45,995 bases of DNA, from NCBI GenBank assembly GCA_019120335.1, contig DWVH01000060.1, positions 1 to 45,995 of the forward strand, given 5' to 3'. Position numbers and translations under genes: made by a program. Under the pieces are notes generated by a model. It saw only the letters and a list, made by a program, of their open reading frames with translations, did no database searches and was not told where the DNA came from. The stretch is from Candidatus Enterococcus stercoripullorum (GTDB taxonomy: Bacteria > Bacillota > Bacilli > Lactobacillales > Enterococcaceae). Below, piece by piece: positions 17,755-26,506 of the stretch. Positions within the stretch are counted from its first letter, which is position 1, and every line of letters starts with the position of its first letter.

Positions 17755-17820
17755 TAAGCTAGACCATGTAACTCTAGTCAAGAATGTTCGTGGTACGTTC
17801 AGCAAAAGTGAGTTAATCCG

Positions 17821-18123
17821 ATGGAAGTTAACGAATTAATAAACCGCAGTATTCAAATTAGACAACGTTACCATGAATTAGAACGCCAGCATCATGGTAG
17901 TGAATGGTCAGTTGAAGAAGATCTTTTAGCTCTCAGTAATGATATTGGCAATCTCAATCGACTAGTGATGACCAAATTTGGCCGCTATTATGATGAGACA
18001 CCCTATACTTTAGAACATAAATTAGCAGAAAATATCTGGTGGTTAATTGAATTAGCGAATCGATTAGACATAGACATTGAACAAGAACTCGAAAATTTCT
18101 TAACCGAAAAAGAACAATTATGA
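17821..18123 (+). CDS. MazG-like protein
   Basis: 100 residues, all-helical, with EEDLLALSNDIGNLNRLVMTKFG followed by LAENIWWLIELANRLDIDIEQEL. This is the pattern of MazG-like alpha-helical NTP pyrophosphohydrolases, with the EE and E-N/D pairs that bind Mg2+. A house-cleaning pyrophosphatase role is inferred; the substrate is unknown. The ribosome site is weak (GTGAG 8 nt upstream). A single-gene transcript is likely, ending at the bidirectional terminator that follows at once. Confidence 0.75.
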   Translation: MEVNELINRSIQIRQRYHELERQHHGSEWSVEEDLLALSNDIGNLNRLVMTKFGRYYDETPYTLEHKLAENIWWLIELANRLDIDIEQELENFLTEKEQL

Positions 18124-18124
18124 G

Positions 18125-18168
18125 CCAAAAAACGTTACTGACTCTCTCTTGAGCAGTAACGTTTTTGG
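18125..18168. terminator. Bidirectional terminator
   Basis: CCAAAAA(A)CGTTACTG and CAGTAACGTTTTTGG form a near-perfect 15-bp stem with T-rich exit on both strands. It serves the MazG-like gene and the convergent flotillin operon. Confidence 0.9.
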
Positions 18169-18174
18169 ATTTCA

Positions 18175-18486
18175 TTATTTAAATTTTACAGCAGTCCCAT
18201 AAGCAACCACGCTTTGCATCTCTTGCATGATTGAGCCGCTATCAAAGCGCATCATGACAACCGCATCGGCACCCATGGCTTTGGCGTTTTCTTTCAAACG
18301 ATCAACTGCTACTTCCCGAGATTCTTCTAACATATTTGTATAGGCTTTGACTTCACCACCAACTAGACTCTTCAGACTTGCGCCAATATCTGAAAAGGCG
18401 TTTTTCGATTGGGTCGTTAAGCCAAATACTTCCCCAATAATTTCATATTCTTTTCCTGGAATTCTTTCTGTTGTTGTGACAATCAT
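18175..18486 (-). CDS. YbjQ/UPF0145 family protein
   Basis: 103 residues. The whole length fits the heavy-metal-binding YbjQ family: [20 protein letters not shown], an Ala/Ser/Gly stretch, [21 protein letters not shown] and [10 protein letters not shown]. Family members form pentamer-like assemblies; the biochemical role is not settled. It starts two bases after the flotillin stop, with GAGGAA inside the end of that gene, so it is translated from the same mRNA. This suggests a link to membrane microdomain function. Confidence 0.88.
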   Translation of the reverse strand: MIVTTTERIPGKEYEIIGEVFGLTTQSKNAFSDIGASLKSLVGGEVKAYTNMLEESREVAVDRLKENAKAMGADAVVMMRFDSGSIMQEMQSVVAYGTAVKFK

Positions 18487-18488
18487 CT

Positions 18489-19916
18489 TTATTCTTCCTC
18501 TTTTTCTATCTTTTCTTTTGCTTCTGGTTGTACTTTTTGTCCTTCAAGTGCTGCAACAATTTCTTGGTTAGCTTGTTTTCTAGACATCGTTTCGTTGATT
18601 AAGTTCACTAAATCAAGGCCTGTGGTTTCTTTGATGGTTTCAAAGGTGCGAGCTAATCCTGCTTCTCCCATTTGATGGACGCCATCGCTAGCTCCAAAGC
18701 TAACCACTTTATCGATATTGCTAATTGGTGCATTGACTTCTTTAGCAATTGCAGGTAAGACTTTGATAAATTCGACTAATACCCCAGCTTCGTTTAATTT
18801 TTGTAAAGCTAAGGCCATTTGTTCCTTGCTTTGCGCTTGTGCTTGACCGACTTTGGCAATCTTTTCGGCTTCAGCTTGCCCTAGTTTTTCAATTCTTTGG
18901 GCTTCAGCTTCAGCAGCTAATTTGATTTTTTCGGCTTCAGCTTGGGCATAGGCAATTTCTTGAGCTTTTTTCGCTAAGGCATTTTGTTCTACCACATATT
19001 TATCGGCTTCAGCTTTTTTACGAAGTGTTGCGGTTAATTCTTTTTCAGTTAATTCGGCTTGTTTTTCTTGAATTTCGATATTCTTTTCTTGTTCAATCAA
19101 ACGAACCTTCATCTTTTCACCCACAGCTACTTGTTCTGCTTGTGCCACAGCTACTTCTTGCTCTTGTTTATAGTGTGCTTGTTTTAAGGCCATGTTTTTA
19201 TTCGCTTCAGCAATTTCGGTTTTGCGGCGAATTTCTTCTTGTTGCGCCAATTGTTCATTTTCGGCTTGTTTGATACGAGTTTCGCGCAACGCATTAGATT
19301 CTGCAATTTCAGCATTTTTCTTCACTTCAGCAATTTGTGGACGGCCTAGTGCATCTAAGTAACCATTTGGATCACTCACATCTTTAATGGTAAAGGAGAC
19401 AATTTCTAGACCCATTTTTTGTAAGTCAGTAGATGCCACGGCTTGGACTTGTTCCGCGAAGTCATCACGGTTTTTGTAAATGGCTTCTACGGTCATGGTC
19501 CCTAAAATTGCACGCAAATGACCTTCCAATACTTCTTGTGCTTCATCTTCTAGTTCAGCGGTTGATTTGCCTAAATATTGTTCAGCGGCTGTTTTAATCG
19601 CTTCGGTACTATTGCCCACTTTTACTAAAACGGTCGCACTGGCTTTGATTGGCACGCCTTGTTCGGTATAAACTTCTGGTGTGCCGATTTCTAATTTGTG
19701 GGTAAGCAAACTCAATTTATGCGCTTTTTGCACAATTGGAATTACGAAAGTCCCACTGTTTTTTAAAATCTTGATGCCTTCTTTACCTAAAAATGAACCG
19801 GTTACAATCAAGGCTTCATCGGGTTTTCCTATGCGATAACGAACCATCAAGAAGATCACTAAAGCTAAGACAACGAATACAATCCAAAAAATCGGATTTC
19901 CCAAAAAACTAAACAT
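18489..19916 (-). CDS. floT: Flotillin-like scaffold protein of membrane microdomains
   Basis: 475 residues. An N-terminal hydrophobic segment ([17 protein letters not shown]) is followed by an SPFH/PHB domain (about 30-200; [34 protein letters not shown]). A long Ala/Glu/Lys-rich coiled coil (about 200-370, repeated EAEKI and KAEADKY words) and a flotillin C-terminal region follow. FloT proteins organise functional membrane microdomains and affect membrane fluidity. As in the Bacillus yuaF-floT-yuaI operon, a YuaF-type NfeD gene lies upstream; here a YbjQ gene follows. GTGGTG precedes the ATG. Confidence 0.92.
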   Translation of the reverse strand: MFSFLGNPIFWIVFVVLALVIFLMVRYRIGKPDEALIVTGSFLGKEGIKILKNSGTFVIPIVQKAHKLSLLTHKLEIGTPEVYTEQGVPIKASATVLVKVGNSTEAIKTAAEQYLGKSTAELEDEAQEVLEGHLRAILGTMTVEAIYKNRDDFAEQVQAVASTDLQKMGLEIVSFTIKDVSDPNGYLDALGRPQIAEVKKNAEIAESNALRETRIKQAENEQLAQQEEIRRKTEIAEANKNMALKQAHYKQEQEVAVAQAEQVAVGEKMKVRLIEQEKNIEIQEKQAELTEKELTATLRKKAEADKYVVEQNALAKKAQEIAYAQAEAEKIKLAAEAEAQRIEKLGQAEAEKIAKVGQAQAQSKEQMALALQKLNEAGVLVEFIKVLPAIAKEVNAPISNIDKVVSFGASDGVHQMGEAGLARTFETIKETTGLDLVNLINETMSRKQANQEIVAALEGQKVQPEAKEKIEKEEE

Positions 19917-19936
19917 CTACACCACTTCTTTCTTTT

Positions 19937-20347
19937 TTAACGCGGATAATTGACGACGAGTGCCCGACCTTCAGCATCAAATTCGACAATCAAGACCTTA
20001 CTACCAGCCGGAATTTCAAGGTTTGCTTTGATATCTTTTGGACGAAATAATTTGGCAGGAAAAGTCGCACGTGCATGACCACTACCTGTTTCCATTACTT
20101 CCCCAATCGAATCCCCTTTAATCTTGACGATCAATTCACCTAGCAAATAATCTTCCTTTGAGAGTGAATTGCTTTGATTGCGGTCAGTCCACTTATTATA
20201 AAGATACATAAACGGCGCAAAAATTAGACTAAAAATCAGATAAAGCCCGATAAGCCCCAAACTAATGACACCTACCCACACCAGAGCTTGCATCAAATCC
20301 GGTAAGGTGGCTATTGACTGATTTAACCAATTGATTAGTGCTTGCAT
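19937..20347 (-). CDS. yuaF: YuaF-like NfeD-family membrane protein, flotillin partner
   Basis: 136 residues from the ATG at 20347, with AAAGGG 9 nt upstream; an ATG at 20356 overlaps that site. One membrane segment (ALVWVGVISLGLIGLYLIFSL) is followed by a C-terminal OB-fold (about 70-136; GDSIGEVMETGSGHARATFPAK, GSKVLIVEFDAEGRALVV), as in NfeD1b proteins that accompany flotillins. First gene of the floT operon, with a good promoter at 20378-20406. Confidence 0.85.
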   Translation of the reverse strand: MQALINWLNQSIATLPDLMQALVWVGVISLGLIGLYLIFSLIFAPFMYLYNKWTDRNQSNSLSKEDYLLGELIVKIKGDSIGEVMETGSGHARATFPAKLFRPKDIKANLEIPAGSKVLIVEFDAEGRALVVNYPR

Positions 20348-20377
20348 TTTGCTCATCCCTTTAAGTTCTATACCTGT

Positions 20378-20406
20378 ATAATAACACTGTTTGATTTTCT
20401 ATTCAA
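20378..20406 (-). promoter_or_regulatory. Promoter of the yuaF-floT operon
   Basis: On the minus strand, TTGAAT and TATTAT are 17 bp apart, with TG one base before the -10. It lies 31 bp before the yuaF start. Confidence 0.75.
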
Positions 20407-20562
20407 GCAAGTTAAAGTAAAATCCATCTTAAGACCTAGACATGAATCCTTATAATGTAAACAATTGAAAGAGATTTATCTACAATTCAAACAATTTATT
20501 CAGTCGTAGTAAAAAAACAAATATAGGTAAAAACGCACTTTTTCTTCCTATATGTATAGCAC

Positions 20563-20589
20563 AAAAAAAGACCGCAAAGAAAGCGATCT
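20563..20589 (-). terminator. Terminator of the VOC gene
   Basis: On the minus strand, AGATCGC pairs with GCGGTCT (one U-G wobble) around TTTCTTT and is followed by seven T. The stop codon lies at the hairpin's edge. Confidence 0.75.
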
Positions 20590-20896
20590 AATGTTGATAA
20601 TCGATTTGAATCGCAATGCCGTCTGTATCTAGCAATTGAAGTTGGTGGGTGGTTTGCTGCTTGATTTGAAACCCCAGCTTAGGAGCGCGACTGGCGATGG
20701 CTAAAAGTTCGGCTGTTTGCTTATCTTCCTTAGCGGCTAGTTGCAAGATCACTAATGGACGCTGATCTACCTGAATGCCTAATACGATTTGCGCTTTTGT
20801 TTTGGACAATACACTTAAACCGACAACTTCTTGATAAAACTGCGATAGTCTTGGTAAGTCAAGTACATTGAGATAAACGGGACCTAATTGTAACAT
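20588..20896 (-). CDS. Short VOC (glyoxalase/dioxygenase-fold) protein
   Basis: 102 residues. The N-terminal LGPVYLNVLDLPRLSQFYQEVVGLSVL is the hallmark start of VOC-fold proteins such as glyoxalase I and extradiol dioxygenases. The C-terminus LLDTDGIAIQIDY gives the last strand with a possible metal Glu/Asp position. It is a single VOC half, shorter than CatE-type enzymes, so it would need to dimerise. It is preceded by the same operator-like box as the flavin oxidoreductase gene, suggesting a shared HxlR regulon for quinone or aldehyde detoxification. The substrate is unknown. Confidence 0.75.
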   Translation of the reverse strand: MLQLGPVYLNVLDLPRLSQFYQEVVGLSVLSKTKAQIVLGIQVDQRPLVILQLAAKEDKQTAELLAIASRAPKLGFQIKQQTTHQLQLLDTDGIAIQIDYQH

Positions 20897-20945
20897 ACAT
20901 ATTCCTTCTTTCTGCTCTTTACTATAGACCTAAAGCCAGTAGATA

Positions 20946-20992
20946 GGAAGTAGGCACTTTTTTTGCCGTAAGTTTCCCAAAAGATACCTTTG
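20946..20992 (-). promoter_or_regulatory. Second HxlR-type operator box, upstream of the VOC gene
   Basis: Read toward the VOC gene it shows GGTATCTTTTGGGAAACTTA, a short spacer and AAAAGTGCCTACTTC. This matches the 4306-4352 box in order and spacing and lies 50-95 bp before the start codon. Confidence 0.6.
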
Positions 20993-21077
20993 CGAAAACT
21001 CAGACTTGTGAAACTACCCTTATCGAAAAAATGTGACCTGTGCTATAATGAAACCAAAAAGAAGAAAGGGTGGCAGC

Positions 21078-22181
21078 ATGAACTATTTAATTGTCGGCGC
21101 GGGACTTTTCGGGGCAACTACGGCACACAAAATCGCTAAAGCTGGACATCACGTCACCATCATCGAAAAACGCGACCATCTCGCCGGAAATATTTATACT
21201 AAAGAAGTCGCCGGCATTCAAGTCCATCAATACGGCGCGCACATTTTTCATACCTCGAATGAAGAAGTTTGGCAATTTGTGAATCAGTTTGCCGAATTTA
21301 ACCATTTTATCAATTCGCCGTTTGCCTTCAGCCGTGGCGAACTCTACTCTTTGCCTTTTAATATGAGCACCTTTTATCAGCTTTGGAAATTAACCAAGCC
21401 TAAAGAGGTTCAAGCAAAAATCGACGAGCAACGCCAAGTCCTTCATGGGAAAAAACCGGAAAACCTAGAAGAACAGGCGATTGATTTAGTAGGAACGGAT
21501 ATTTACGAAACGCTGATTAAGGAATATACCGAAAAACAATGGGGACGTAAATGCAGTGAATTGCCGCCGTTTATCATCAAGCGTCTGCCGGTTAGATTGA
21601 CTTTTAATAACAACTACTTCAATGATAAATATCAGGGAATCCCGATTGGTGGCTATACTAAAATGGTTGAAAAGATGCTCGATTTACCAAACATTACCGT
21701 GCATCTCAAGACAGATTTTTTTGCTAAGAAAGAAGACTATTTGAACAATTACGATAAAATTATTTTCACCGGAATGATTGATCAGTTTTTTGATTACAGG
21801 TACGGTCCTTTAGAGTATCGTTCTTTACGCTTTGAACATGAAGTACTAGATGAAACCAATTATCAAGGTAATGCGGTCATTAATTATATTGATGCCAAAT
21901 ATCCTTTTACACGCATCATCGAACATAAGCATTTTGAATTTGGTCAACAGGAAAAAACGGTGATTACCAAAGAATATCCTGCGAATTGGCAAAAAGGCGA
22001 CGAACCTTATTATCCCGTACAAACACCGGAAAATGCCGCCTTGTATCAAAAATATTGTCAGCTTGCTAAGGACTATCCGAATGTGATTTTTGGTGGGCGT
22101 TTGGGTATGTATCAGTACTTTGATATGCATAAAGTCATTGAAGCTGCCTTAAACGTAGCAAAACAAGAATTAGCTAAATAA
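21078..22181 (+). CDS. glf: UDP-galactopyranose mutase
   Basis: 367 residues from the ATG at 21078, preceded by AAAGGGTGGCAGC; an upstream in-frame ATG at 21033 has no site. The FAD-binding start YLIVGAGLFGATTAHKIA, the HQYGAHIFHT motif, YTEKQWG, and the C-terminal GRLGMYQYFDMHKVI are characteristic of Glf. The enzyme converts UDP-galactopyranose to UDP-galactofuranose, the precursor of galactofuranose in surface polysaccharides or glycolipids. No glycosyltransferase genes are adjacent, so it is a stand-alone gene. An extended -10 (TGTGCTATAAT) lies just upstream near 21040-21050. Confidence 0.93.
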   Translation: MNYLIVGAGLFGATTAHKIAKAGHHVTIIEKRDHLAGNIYTKEVAGIQVHQYGAHIFHTSNEEVWQFVNQFAEFNHFINSPFAFSRGELYSLPFNMSTFYQLWKLTKPKEVQAKIDEQRQVLHGKKPENLEEQAIDLVGTDIYETLIKEYTEKQWGRKCSELPPFIIKRLPVRLTFNNNYFNDKYQGIPIGGYTKMVEKMLDLPNITVHLKTDFFAKKEDYLNNYDKIIFTGMIDQFFDYRYGPLEYRSLRFEHEVLDETNYQGNAVINYIDAKYPFTRIIEHKHFEFGQQEKTVITKEYPANWQKGDEPYYPVQTPENAALYQKYCQLAKDYPNVIFGGRLGMYQYFDMHKVIEAALNVAKQELAK

Positions 22182-22187
22182 CCCCTT

Positions 22188-22220
22188 CCCCGCACTTTGA
22201 ATGAAAGTGGTGGGGATTTT
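22188..22220 (+). terminator. glf terminator
   Basis: CCCCGCACTTT pairs with AAAGTGGTGGGG around GAATG, followed by ATTTTTT. Confidence 0.85.
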
Positions 22221-22228
22221 TTATGCAC

Positions 22229-22295
22229 CAAAAACTTTCTCTGTGCTGAAAATTTTGTGGATTTTACTAAAAACTTTCTCTGTACTGAAAATTTA
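22229..22295. repeat. Two direct repeats of about 27 bp, 39 bp apart
   Basis: AAAAACTTTCTCTGT(G/A)CTG plus AAAATTT occurs at about 22230 and again at about 22269, with one substitution. It lies between the glf terminator and the DUF554 promoter, so outside any gene. Confidence 0.75.
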
Positions 22296-22310
22296 CCTCT
22301 ACAGGCCTCC

Positions 22311-22339
22311 TTGTTTCTTGGCATCATTTTTGCTAGAAT
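22311..22339 (+). promoter_or_regulatory. Promoter of the DUF554 gene
   Basis: TTGTTT and TAGAAT are 17 bp apart, with TG one base before the -10. Transcription would begin near 22346, supporting the GTG start at 22375. Confidence 0.75.
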
Positions 22340-22374
22340 CTACTCATTCAATCATTTTGAAAAGAGGAGTATTT

Positions 22375-23100
22375 GTGCCAGTAGGAATTATCGTCAATAG
22401 TATTGCCATTTTTCTAGGAGGAATTTGTGGCGGATTATTAGAAGAACGGCTATCAGATCGTTTCAAACAAGAAATCACCCTTATCTTTGGGTTATGTTCG
22501 ATGGGAATGGGTGTCAGCAGTATTGTCTTAATGAAAAACATGCCCGCTGTGGTATTTGCGGTCATTATTGGGACTGCTGTTGGATTAGCCTTTCATGTAG
22601 AGCAACGATTACGCGGCGCAGCAAGTGTGATGCAAAAGCCAATCAGTAAACTAGTCGGTGAGCAAACCCATATGAGTCAAGAAGCTTTTCAAATTCAACT
22701 CGTCACCATCATCGTGTTGTTTTGTGCTTCAGGTACTGGAATTTATGGAAGTTTGGATGCAGGGATGACAGGCGACCATACCATATTAATTGCTAAGTCG
22801 ATTTTGGATTTCTTTACCGCGGCGATTTTTGCTTGTAATCTTGGCTATGTAGTATCCGTGATTGCTTTGCCACAATTTGTCATTTTCTTTTTATTATTCC
22901 TTGATGCAAAGCTGATTTTTCCACTAACCAATCCAACAATGATAGCGGATTTCAAAGCAGTGGGTGGCTTTTTAATGTTAGCTACCGGATTTCGCATGGT
23001 CAATATCAAACAATTCCCAACCGCTGATATGATTCCAGCGATGGTGTTCGCGATGCCTTTTAGTTATCTCTGGACAGCAATCATTATGCCGATGCTTTAA
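22375..23100 (+). CDS. DUF554 family membrane protein
   Basis: 241 residues from the GTG at 22375, chosen because GAGGAG lies 5 nt upstream and a promoter ends at 22339. The longer frame from 22201 would begin inside the glf terminator. About seven hydrophobic segments are present. Recognisable DUF554 features are GIIVNSIAIFLGGICGGLL at the start, the SMGMGVSSIVLMKN segment and the ending GFRMVNIKQFPTADMIPA. The family (YdfK-like) is described as possible transporters or channels; no substrate is known. Convergent with the uracil-DNA glycosylase gene. Confidence 0.85.
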   Translation: MPVGIIVNSIAIFLGGICGGLLEERLSDRFKQEITLIFGLCSMGMGVSSIVLMKNMPAVVFAVIIGTAVGLAFHVEQRLRGAASVMQKPISKLVGEQTHMSQEAFQIQLVTIIVLFCASGTGIYGSLDAGMTGDHTILIAKSILDFFTAAIFACNLGYVVSVIALPQFVIFFLLFLDAKLIFPLTNPTMIADFKAVGGFLMLATGFRMVNIKQFPTADMIPAMVFAMPFSYLWTAIIMPML

Positions 23101-23107
23101 TATTCAT

Positions 23108-23147
23108 CAAAAAGTCACTCAGTTTGTGGGCTGAGCGACTTTTTTTA
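23108..23147. terminator. Bidirectional terminator
   Basis: AAAAAGTCACTCAG pairs with CTGAGCGACTTTTT (one mismatch) around TTTGTGGG. It serves the DUF554 gene and the convergent glycosylase gene. Confidence 0.88.
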
Positions 23148-23723
23148 TTTCAAAATATTTTCGACTTGTTGTTTTAAGCAAGGCAGCACTTCTTGGTCAA
23201 ACCAGGGATGTTTTTTCTGCCAAATCTGATTTCTTGGTGAAGGATGGATCAATGGAAAATACGTAGGCAAATAACGCTGATAATCTTGCACCACTTGTGT
23301 TAAGGGAGTGATTTTTTTGATGCCTAGATATCTTTCCATCGCATAATGTCCGATTAAAAGGGTTAGTTGAATATCCGGCATTTGTTCTAATAGCAGAGGA
23401 TGCCATTTTTGCGCAAAACCTTTTCGCGGTGGAAGGTCTCCTGATTTGCCAGCTCCTGGAAAGTAAAAGTCCATTGGCAAAATCGCAATTTGACCACTTT
23501 CATAAAACAGCGCCTCATCTACCCCTAGCCATGCTCTTAAGCGATTGCCACTCGCATCCGCAAATAATTTTTGACGATCTTGGGCTTTTTGACCAGGTGC
23601 TTGCCCGATGATTAGAATCTTGGCTTGCGGACTAACTTGAAATAATGGTTGAATCTGTTGACTAGTGTAGCTTTGGTTGGCCTCGTCTTGCATAATAGCT
23701 GATTGAATCGCTGCGATATCCAT
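23145..23723 (-). CDS. Uracil-DNA glycosylase family protein
   Basis: 192 residues from the ATG at 23723, which overlaps the preceding stop as TAATG. Motifs of the UDG superfamily are present: ILIIGQAPGQKAQ (motif 1), then FYFPGAGKSGDLPPRKG, and HPSPRN (motif 2-like) near the C-terminus. Such proteins remove uracil or other damaged bases; this subgroup resembles family 4/5-like single-domain proteins without visible Fe-S cysteines. It is translationally coupled to the histidine phosphatase gene upstream, but a functional link is not evident. Confidence 0.8.
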   Translation of the reverse strand: MDIAAIQSAIMQDEANQSYTSQQIQPLFQVSPQAKILIIGQAPGQKAQDRQKLFADASGNRLRAWLGVDEALFYESGQIAILPMDFYFPGAGKSGDLPPRKGFAQKWHPLLLEQMPDIQLTLLIGHYAMERYLGIKKITPLTQVVQDYQRYLPTYFPLIHPSPRNQIWQKKHPWFDQEVLPCLKQQVENILK

Positions 23724-24316
23724 TAGCCAATTCGCCCCCACTCGATTAACTGTGCTTGATTTTCCGTCACATCCACAATCGTTACACTCGCATTAGGTAG
23801 TAAGCCGTCTTTACGAAAATCAGCGGTAGTGTTCCCTAATAAACGTTGAATTAATAAAGTTAAATGAATGCCATGGCCGACTACTAACACTTGACCATCA
23901 GGAAAACGTCCGCACAACTCATCCACCACGGCTTTTCCACGAGCAAAAACTTCTTCATAAGATTCCATCTGATAATCAGCAGTCGGGAAAGCTTCCGGAT
24001 GATCACGATAAAGTTGACGCGTTTGTATGGGCACTTCTTCAAATAAGATCCCTTCCCAATCGCCGAAATAAAACTCACGCAACCGTTCATCGACGACATA
24101 TTGCTGAGGATTAACAGCTAATTGCAAGGTAGTCTGCGCCCGAAATTGTGGGGAAACATATATCGCATCAAAACGTAAATTAGCAAAAAATGGTCGCAAT
24201 TTTTTCGTTTGTTCGATGCCTTCTGGTGTTAACGGCGAATCCACACGCCCCCCATTAAAGCGCCGTTGTTCATTAATTTCAGTAATACCATGTCGTAAAA
24301 AATAAAATCTTGTCAT
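23723..24316 (-). CDS. Histidine phosphatase family protein (phosphoglycerate mutase-like)
   Basis: 197 residues. The catalytic RHG is at residues 8-10 (FYFLRHGITE), followed by LTPEGIEQTKKL, YVSPQFRAQTT, an acidic REFYFGDWEG segment and the second His in VVGHGIHLTLL. This is the branch-1 phosphatase layout. The substrate is not predictable; many are broad phosphatases. AAGAG precedes the ATG, and a modest promoter (TGGTCA, 17 bp, TATCAT) is visible about 30 bp upstream. First gene of a two-gene unit with the glycosylase. Confidence 0.85.
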   Translation of the reverse strand: MTRFYFLRHGITEINEQRRFNGGRVDSPLTPEGIEQTKKLRPFFANLRFDAIYVSPQFRAQTTLQLAVNPQQYVVDERLREFYFGDWEGILFEEVPIQTRQLYRDHPEAFPTADYQMESYEEVFARGKAVVDELCGRFPDGQVLVVGHGIHLTLLIQRLLGNTTADFRKDGLLPNASVTIVDVTENQAQLIEWGRIG

Positions 24317-24496
24317 ACTTACACTCTTTTCTTCGCTGTTTTTCTTTTATGATACAAGAGTTTGCTTTTATTGACCAGTCTTTGCCCTTTTGAATTGACG
24401 TATCGATAAAGTTCGATAAAGAATCTACCTGCTTTGCCTGGTGCTGAAAGTATTCGTTCGATGCACATCGGACGTTTTGATATGTATCGTAAATAA

Positions 24497-24537
24497 TAAA
24501 AAATGCCGCTCTCACATCCTTGCGAGAATGGCATTTT
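24497..24537 (-). terminator. Terminator of the peptide transporter gene
   Basis: On the minus strand, AAAATGCCATTCTCGC pairs with GTGAGAGCGGCATTTT, followed by T-rich sequence. Confidence 0.85.
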
Positions 24538-24541
24538 GATT

Positions 24542-26005
24542 TTAATGAATATTACCCATTAATTTTTGAATTGGTTTGCGATTGAAGTAAAGTATAATGC
24601 CTGCAATCACAGCCACCGCACCGACAATACCGTAATAAGCTGACTCAGTTTGCGGCGTATAGAAGCGAGCAATTTGCGCATTGATTACTTGTGAAGATGC
24701 ATCAGCCAATAACCAAATCGCTAAAGTTTGTGCTTCAAAGGCTTTTGGTGCTAATTTAGTCGTCACAGATAAACCAACTGGTGAAAGACACATTTCTCCG
24801 GCAATCATAATGAAGAAACTAGCAATTAACCATAATGGACTGACACGACCTTCTACACCATAAAGCAGACCTGGTAACATTAATAACACAAAAGAAAGGC
24901 CGGCTAAGACTAAACCAATTGAGAATTTCACAACGGTTGATGGTTGTTTCTTGCCCATTTTAGACCATAACCACACAAAGAATGGCGTCATTAACACAAC
25001 GAATAATGGATTGAGCGTTTGATACCAACTAGCTGGAATGGTAAAGCCAAAGAAAGTTGCTTGAGTTCTTTCACTGGCAAATAAAGCTAAAATGGATGAG
25101 CCTTGTTCTTCTAAGGACCAGAAAATAATCGCCGCAATAAATAGTGGGATATAGGCGCGTACCTTTGATTTTTCCTCAGCAGTCACTTCATCAGAAACTA
25201 ACATGCGTGTGAAGTAAATAATTGGAATCGCAATCCCCACCACGCTGACAAAGTTCACAAAGAAATCAATCGTTAGTACCCCTAAAGCATAGGCACCGAC
25301 AAAAATAACTAAGACGGATACAATTAATAGCGCAATGGTACGAAATACTTTTTGACGATCTGCGCCTTCAATTGGATTCGTTGGCTGTGTTGCAATGCCC
25401 TTTAACGTAGATTTGCCTTGGAAGTAATAAACTAACAGTCCGATAAACATCCCTACCGCAGCAATGCCAAAGCCTAGATGATAGCTGTAACCTTGACCAA
25501 TTGTTCCGACAATAATTGGGGCAAGTAGCGAACCGATATTAATTCCCATATAAAAAATCGAAAAACCTGCATCGCGGCGTAAATCTTCTTTAGAATATAG
25601 ATGACCTACCATACCTGAAACATTGGCTTTAAGCATCCCAGTACCAATCACAATTAAAATCATGGAAACAAAAAGGCCGATAATTGCTAAAGGCAAGGCT
25701 AAGACAATGTGCCCAAGCATGATAAAGACGCCACCATAAAAGACGGTCTTATGCGAACCAAATAATCGGTCTGATAACCAACCACCTAGAATACTAGACA
25801 TATATACTAACGCACCGTAAACCGACATAATGGCTACGGCTGTTGATTTAGGTAAGCCTAGACCGCCATTAGTGACTTGATCATACATGAAATACAGTAA
25901 AATCGCACGCATCCCATAATATGAAAATCGTTCCCACATCTCCGTGAAGAACAAGGTGGCGAGTCCTCTAGGTTGACCTAAAAAAGTTTTTTCTTCGTTT
26001 TGCAT
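24542..26005 (-). CDS. dtpT: Proton-dependent di/tripeptide transporter (POT/PTR2 family)
   Basis: 487 residues from the ATG at 26005, with an ideal AGGAGGT 5 nt upstream. POT hallmarks: TEMWERFSYYGMRAIL in the first helix (the ExxER proton-coupling motif), FSIFYMGINIGSLLAP in helix 5, and about 14 membrane segments with SLEEQGSS in the middle. It imports di- and tripeptides with protons. Monocistronic between two terminator-bounded regions. Length and order agree with DtpT of lactic acid bacteria. Confidence 0.92.
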   Translation of the reverse strand: MQNEEKTFLGQPRGLATLFFTEMWERFSYYGMRAILLYFMYDQVTNGGLGLPKSTAVAIMSVYGALVYMSSILGGWLSDRLFGSHKTVFYGGVFIMLGHIVLALPLAIIGLFVSMILIVIGTGMLKANVSGMVGHLYSKEDLRRDAGFSIFYMGINIGSLLAPIIVGTIGQGYSYHLGFGIAAVGMFIGLLVYYFQGKSTLKGIATQPTNPIEGADRQKVFRTIALLIVSVLVIFVGAYALGVLTIDFFVNFVSVVGIAIPIIYFTRMLVSDEVTAEEKSKVRAYIPLFIAAIIFWSLEEQGSSILALFASERTQATFFGFTIPASWYQTLNPLFVVLMTPFFVWLWSKMGKKQPSTVVKFSIGLVLAGLSFVLLMLPGLLYGVEGRVSPLWLIASFFIMIAGEMCLSPVGLSVTTKLAPKAFEAQTLAIWLLADASSQVINAQIARFYTPQTESAYYGIVGAVAVIAGIILYFNRKPIQKLMGNIH

Positions 26006-26360
26006 CGAAGACCTCCTATACAATAATTATGTACTGACTGTTTAGATTCAGCCAAATAAAAAAAGACAATAAATATTTTACCCTTAATTGTTGTGTTATG
26101 TAATAAAAAGGAGAATATCTTAATTTATCACAACTTGCATCTCAAAAAATTTCTATTATTTTTATTGTATCGACATTTTTGTATGAAAGAAAATTATTTT
26201 TTATCATAATTTATTCATTTTTATTCGAGATATTTTTAATAATTAATATCCTATAGCAAAAATTAGTTATTTATTACGCTTGTTTTCTTAATAATCTGAC
26301 AATTGAAAACCTTTCGAATATACAAAGCATCTGAAATTTTATAAATCGTTGCAACTATTC
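26006..26360. other. AT-rich gene-free stretch between dtpT and the AlbA locus
   Basis: About 355 bases without a plausible ORF. The right part must hold the dtpT promoter, but I could not fix it. The sequence is dominated by A/T runs. It abuts the first 140-bp direct repeat at 26361. Confidence 0.5.
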
Positions 26361-26500
26361 ATCCAACGTAAATTTTTCGTTGCACAATCGTTGGATAATT
26401 TGCCACGAAAAAAATCAAAATTGTTGGACGAAAGTAAGAAAAGTCGGCTGAAAACACTTATATGACGCAAAAAATCGTTGCACCCGAAAATGCAACGATT
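26361..26500. repeat. 140-bp direct repeat, copy 1 (3' side of the AlbA gene)
   Basis: About 95% identical to 27834-27973, in the same orientation. It contains three of the four CAACG/CGTTG half-sites of the AlbA operator and, at its right end, the hairpin AATCGTTGCA/TGCAACGATT. It starts only six bases beyond the gene's stop codon. Confidence 0.9.
26469..26500 (-). terminator. Terminator of the AlbA-type gene
   Basis: AATCGTTGCA and TGCAACGATT form a 10-bp stem around an 8-nt loop, followed on the minus strand by TTTTTT. It is part of the 140-bp repeat. Confidence 0.85.
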
Positions 26501-26506
26501 AGCATA

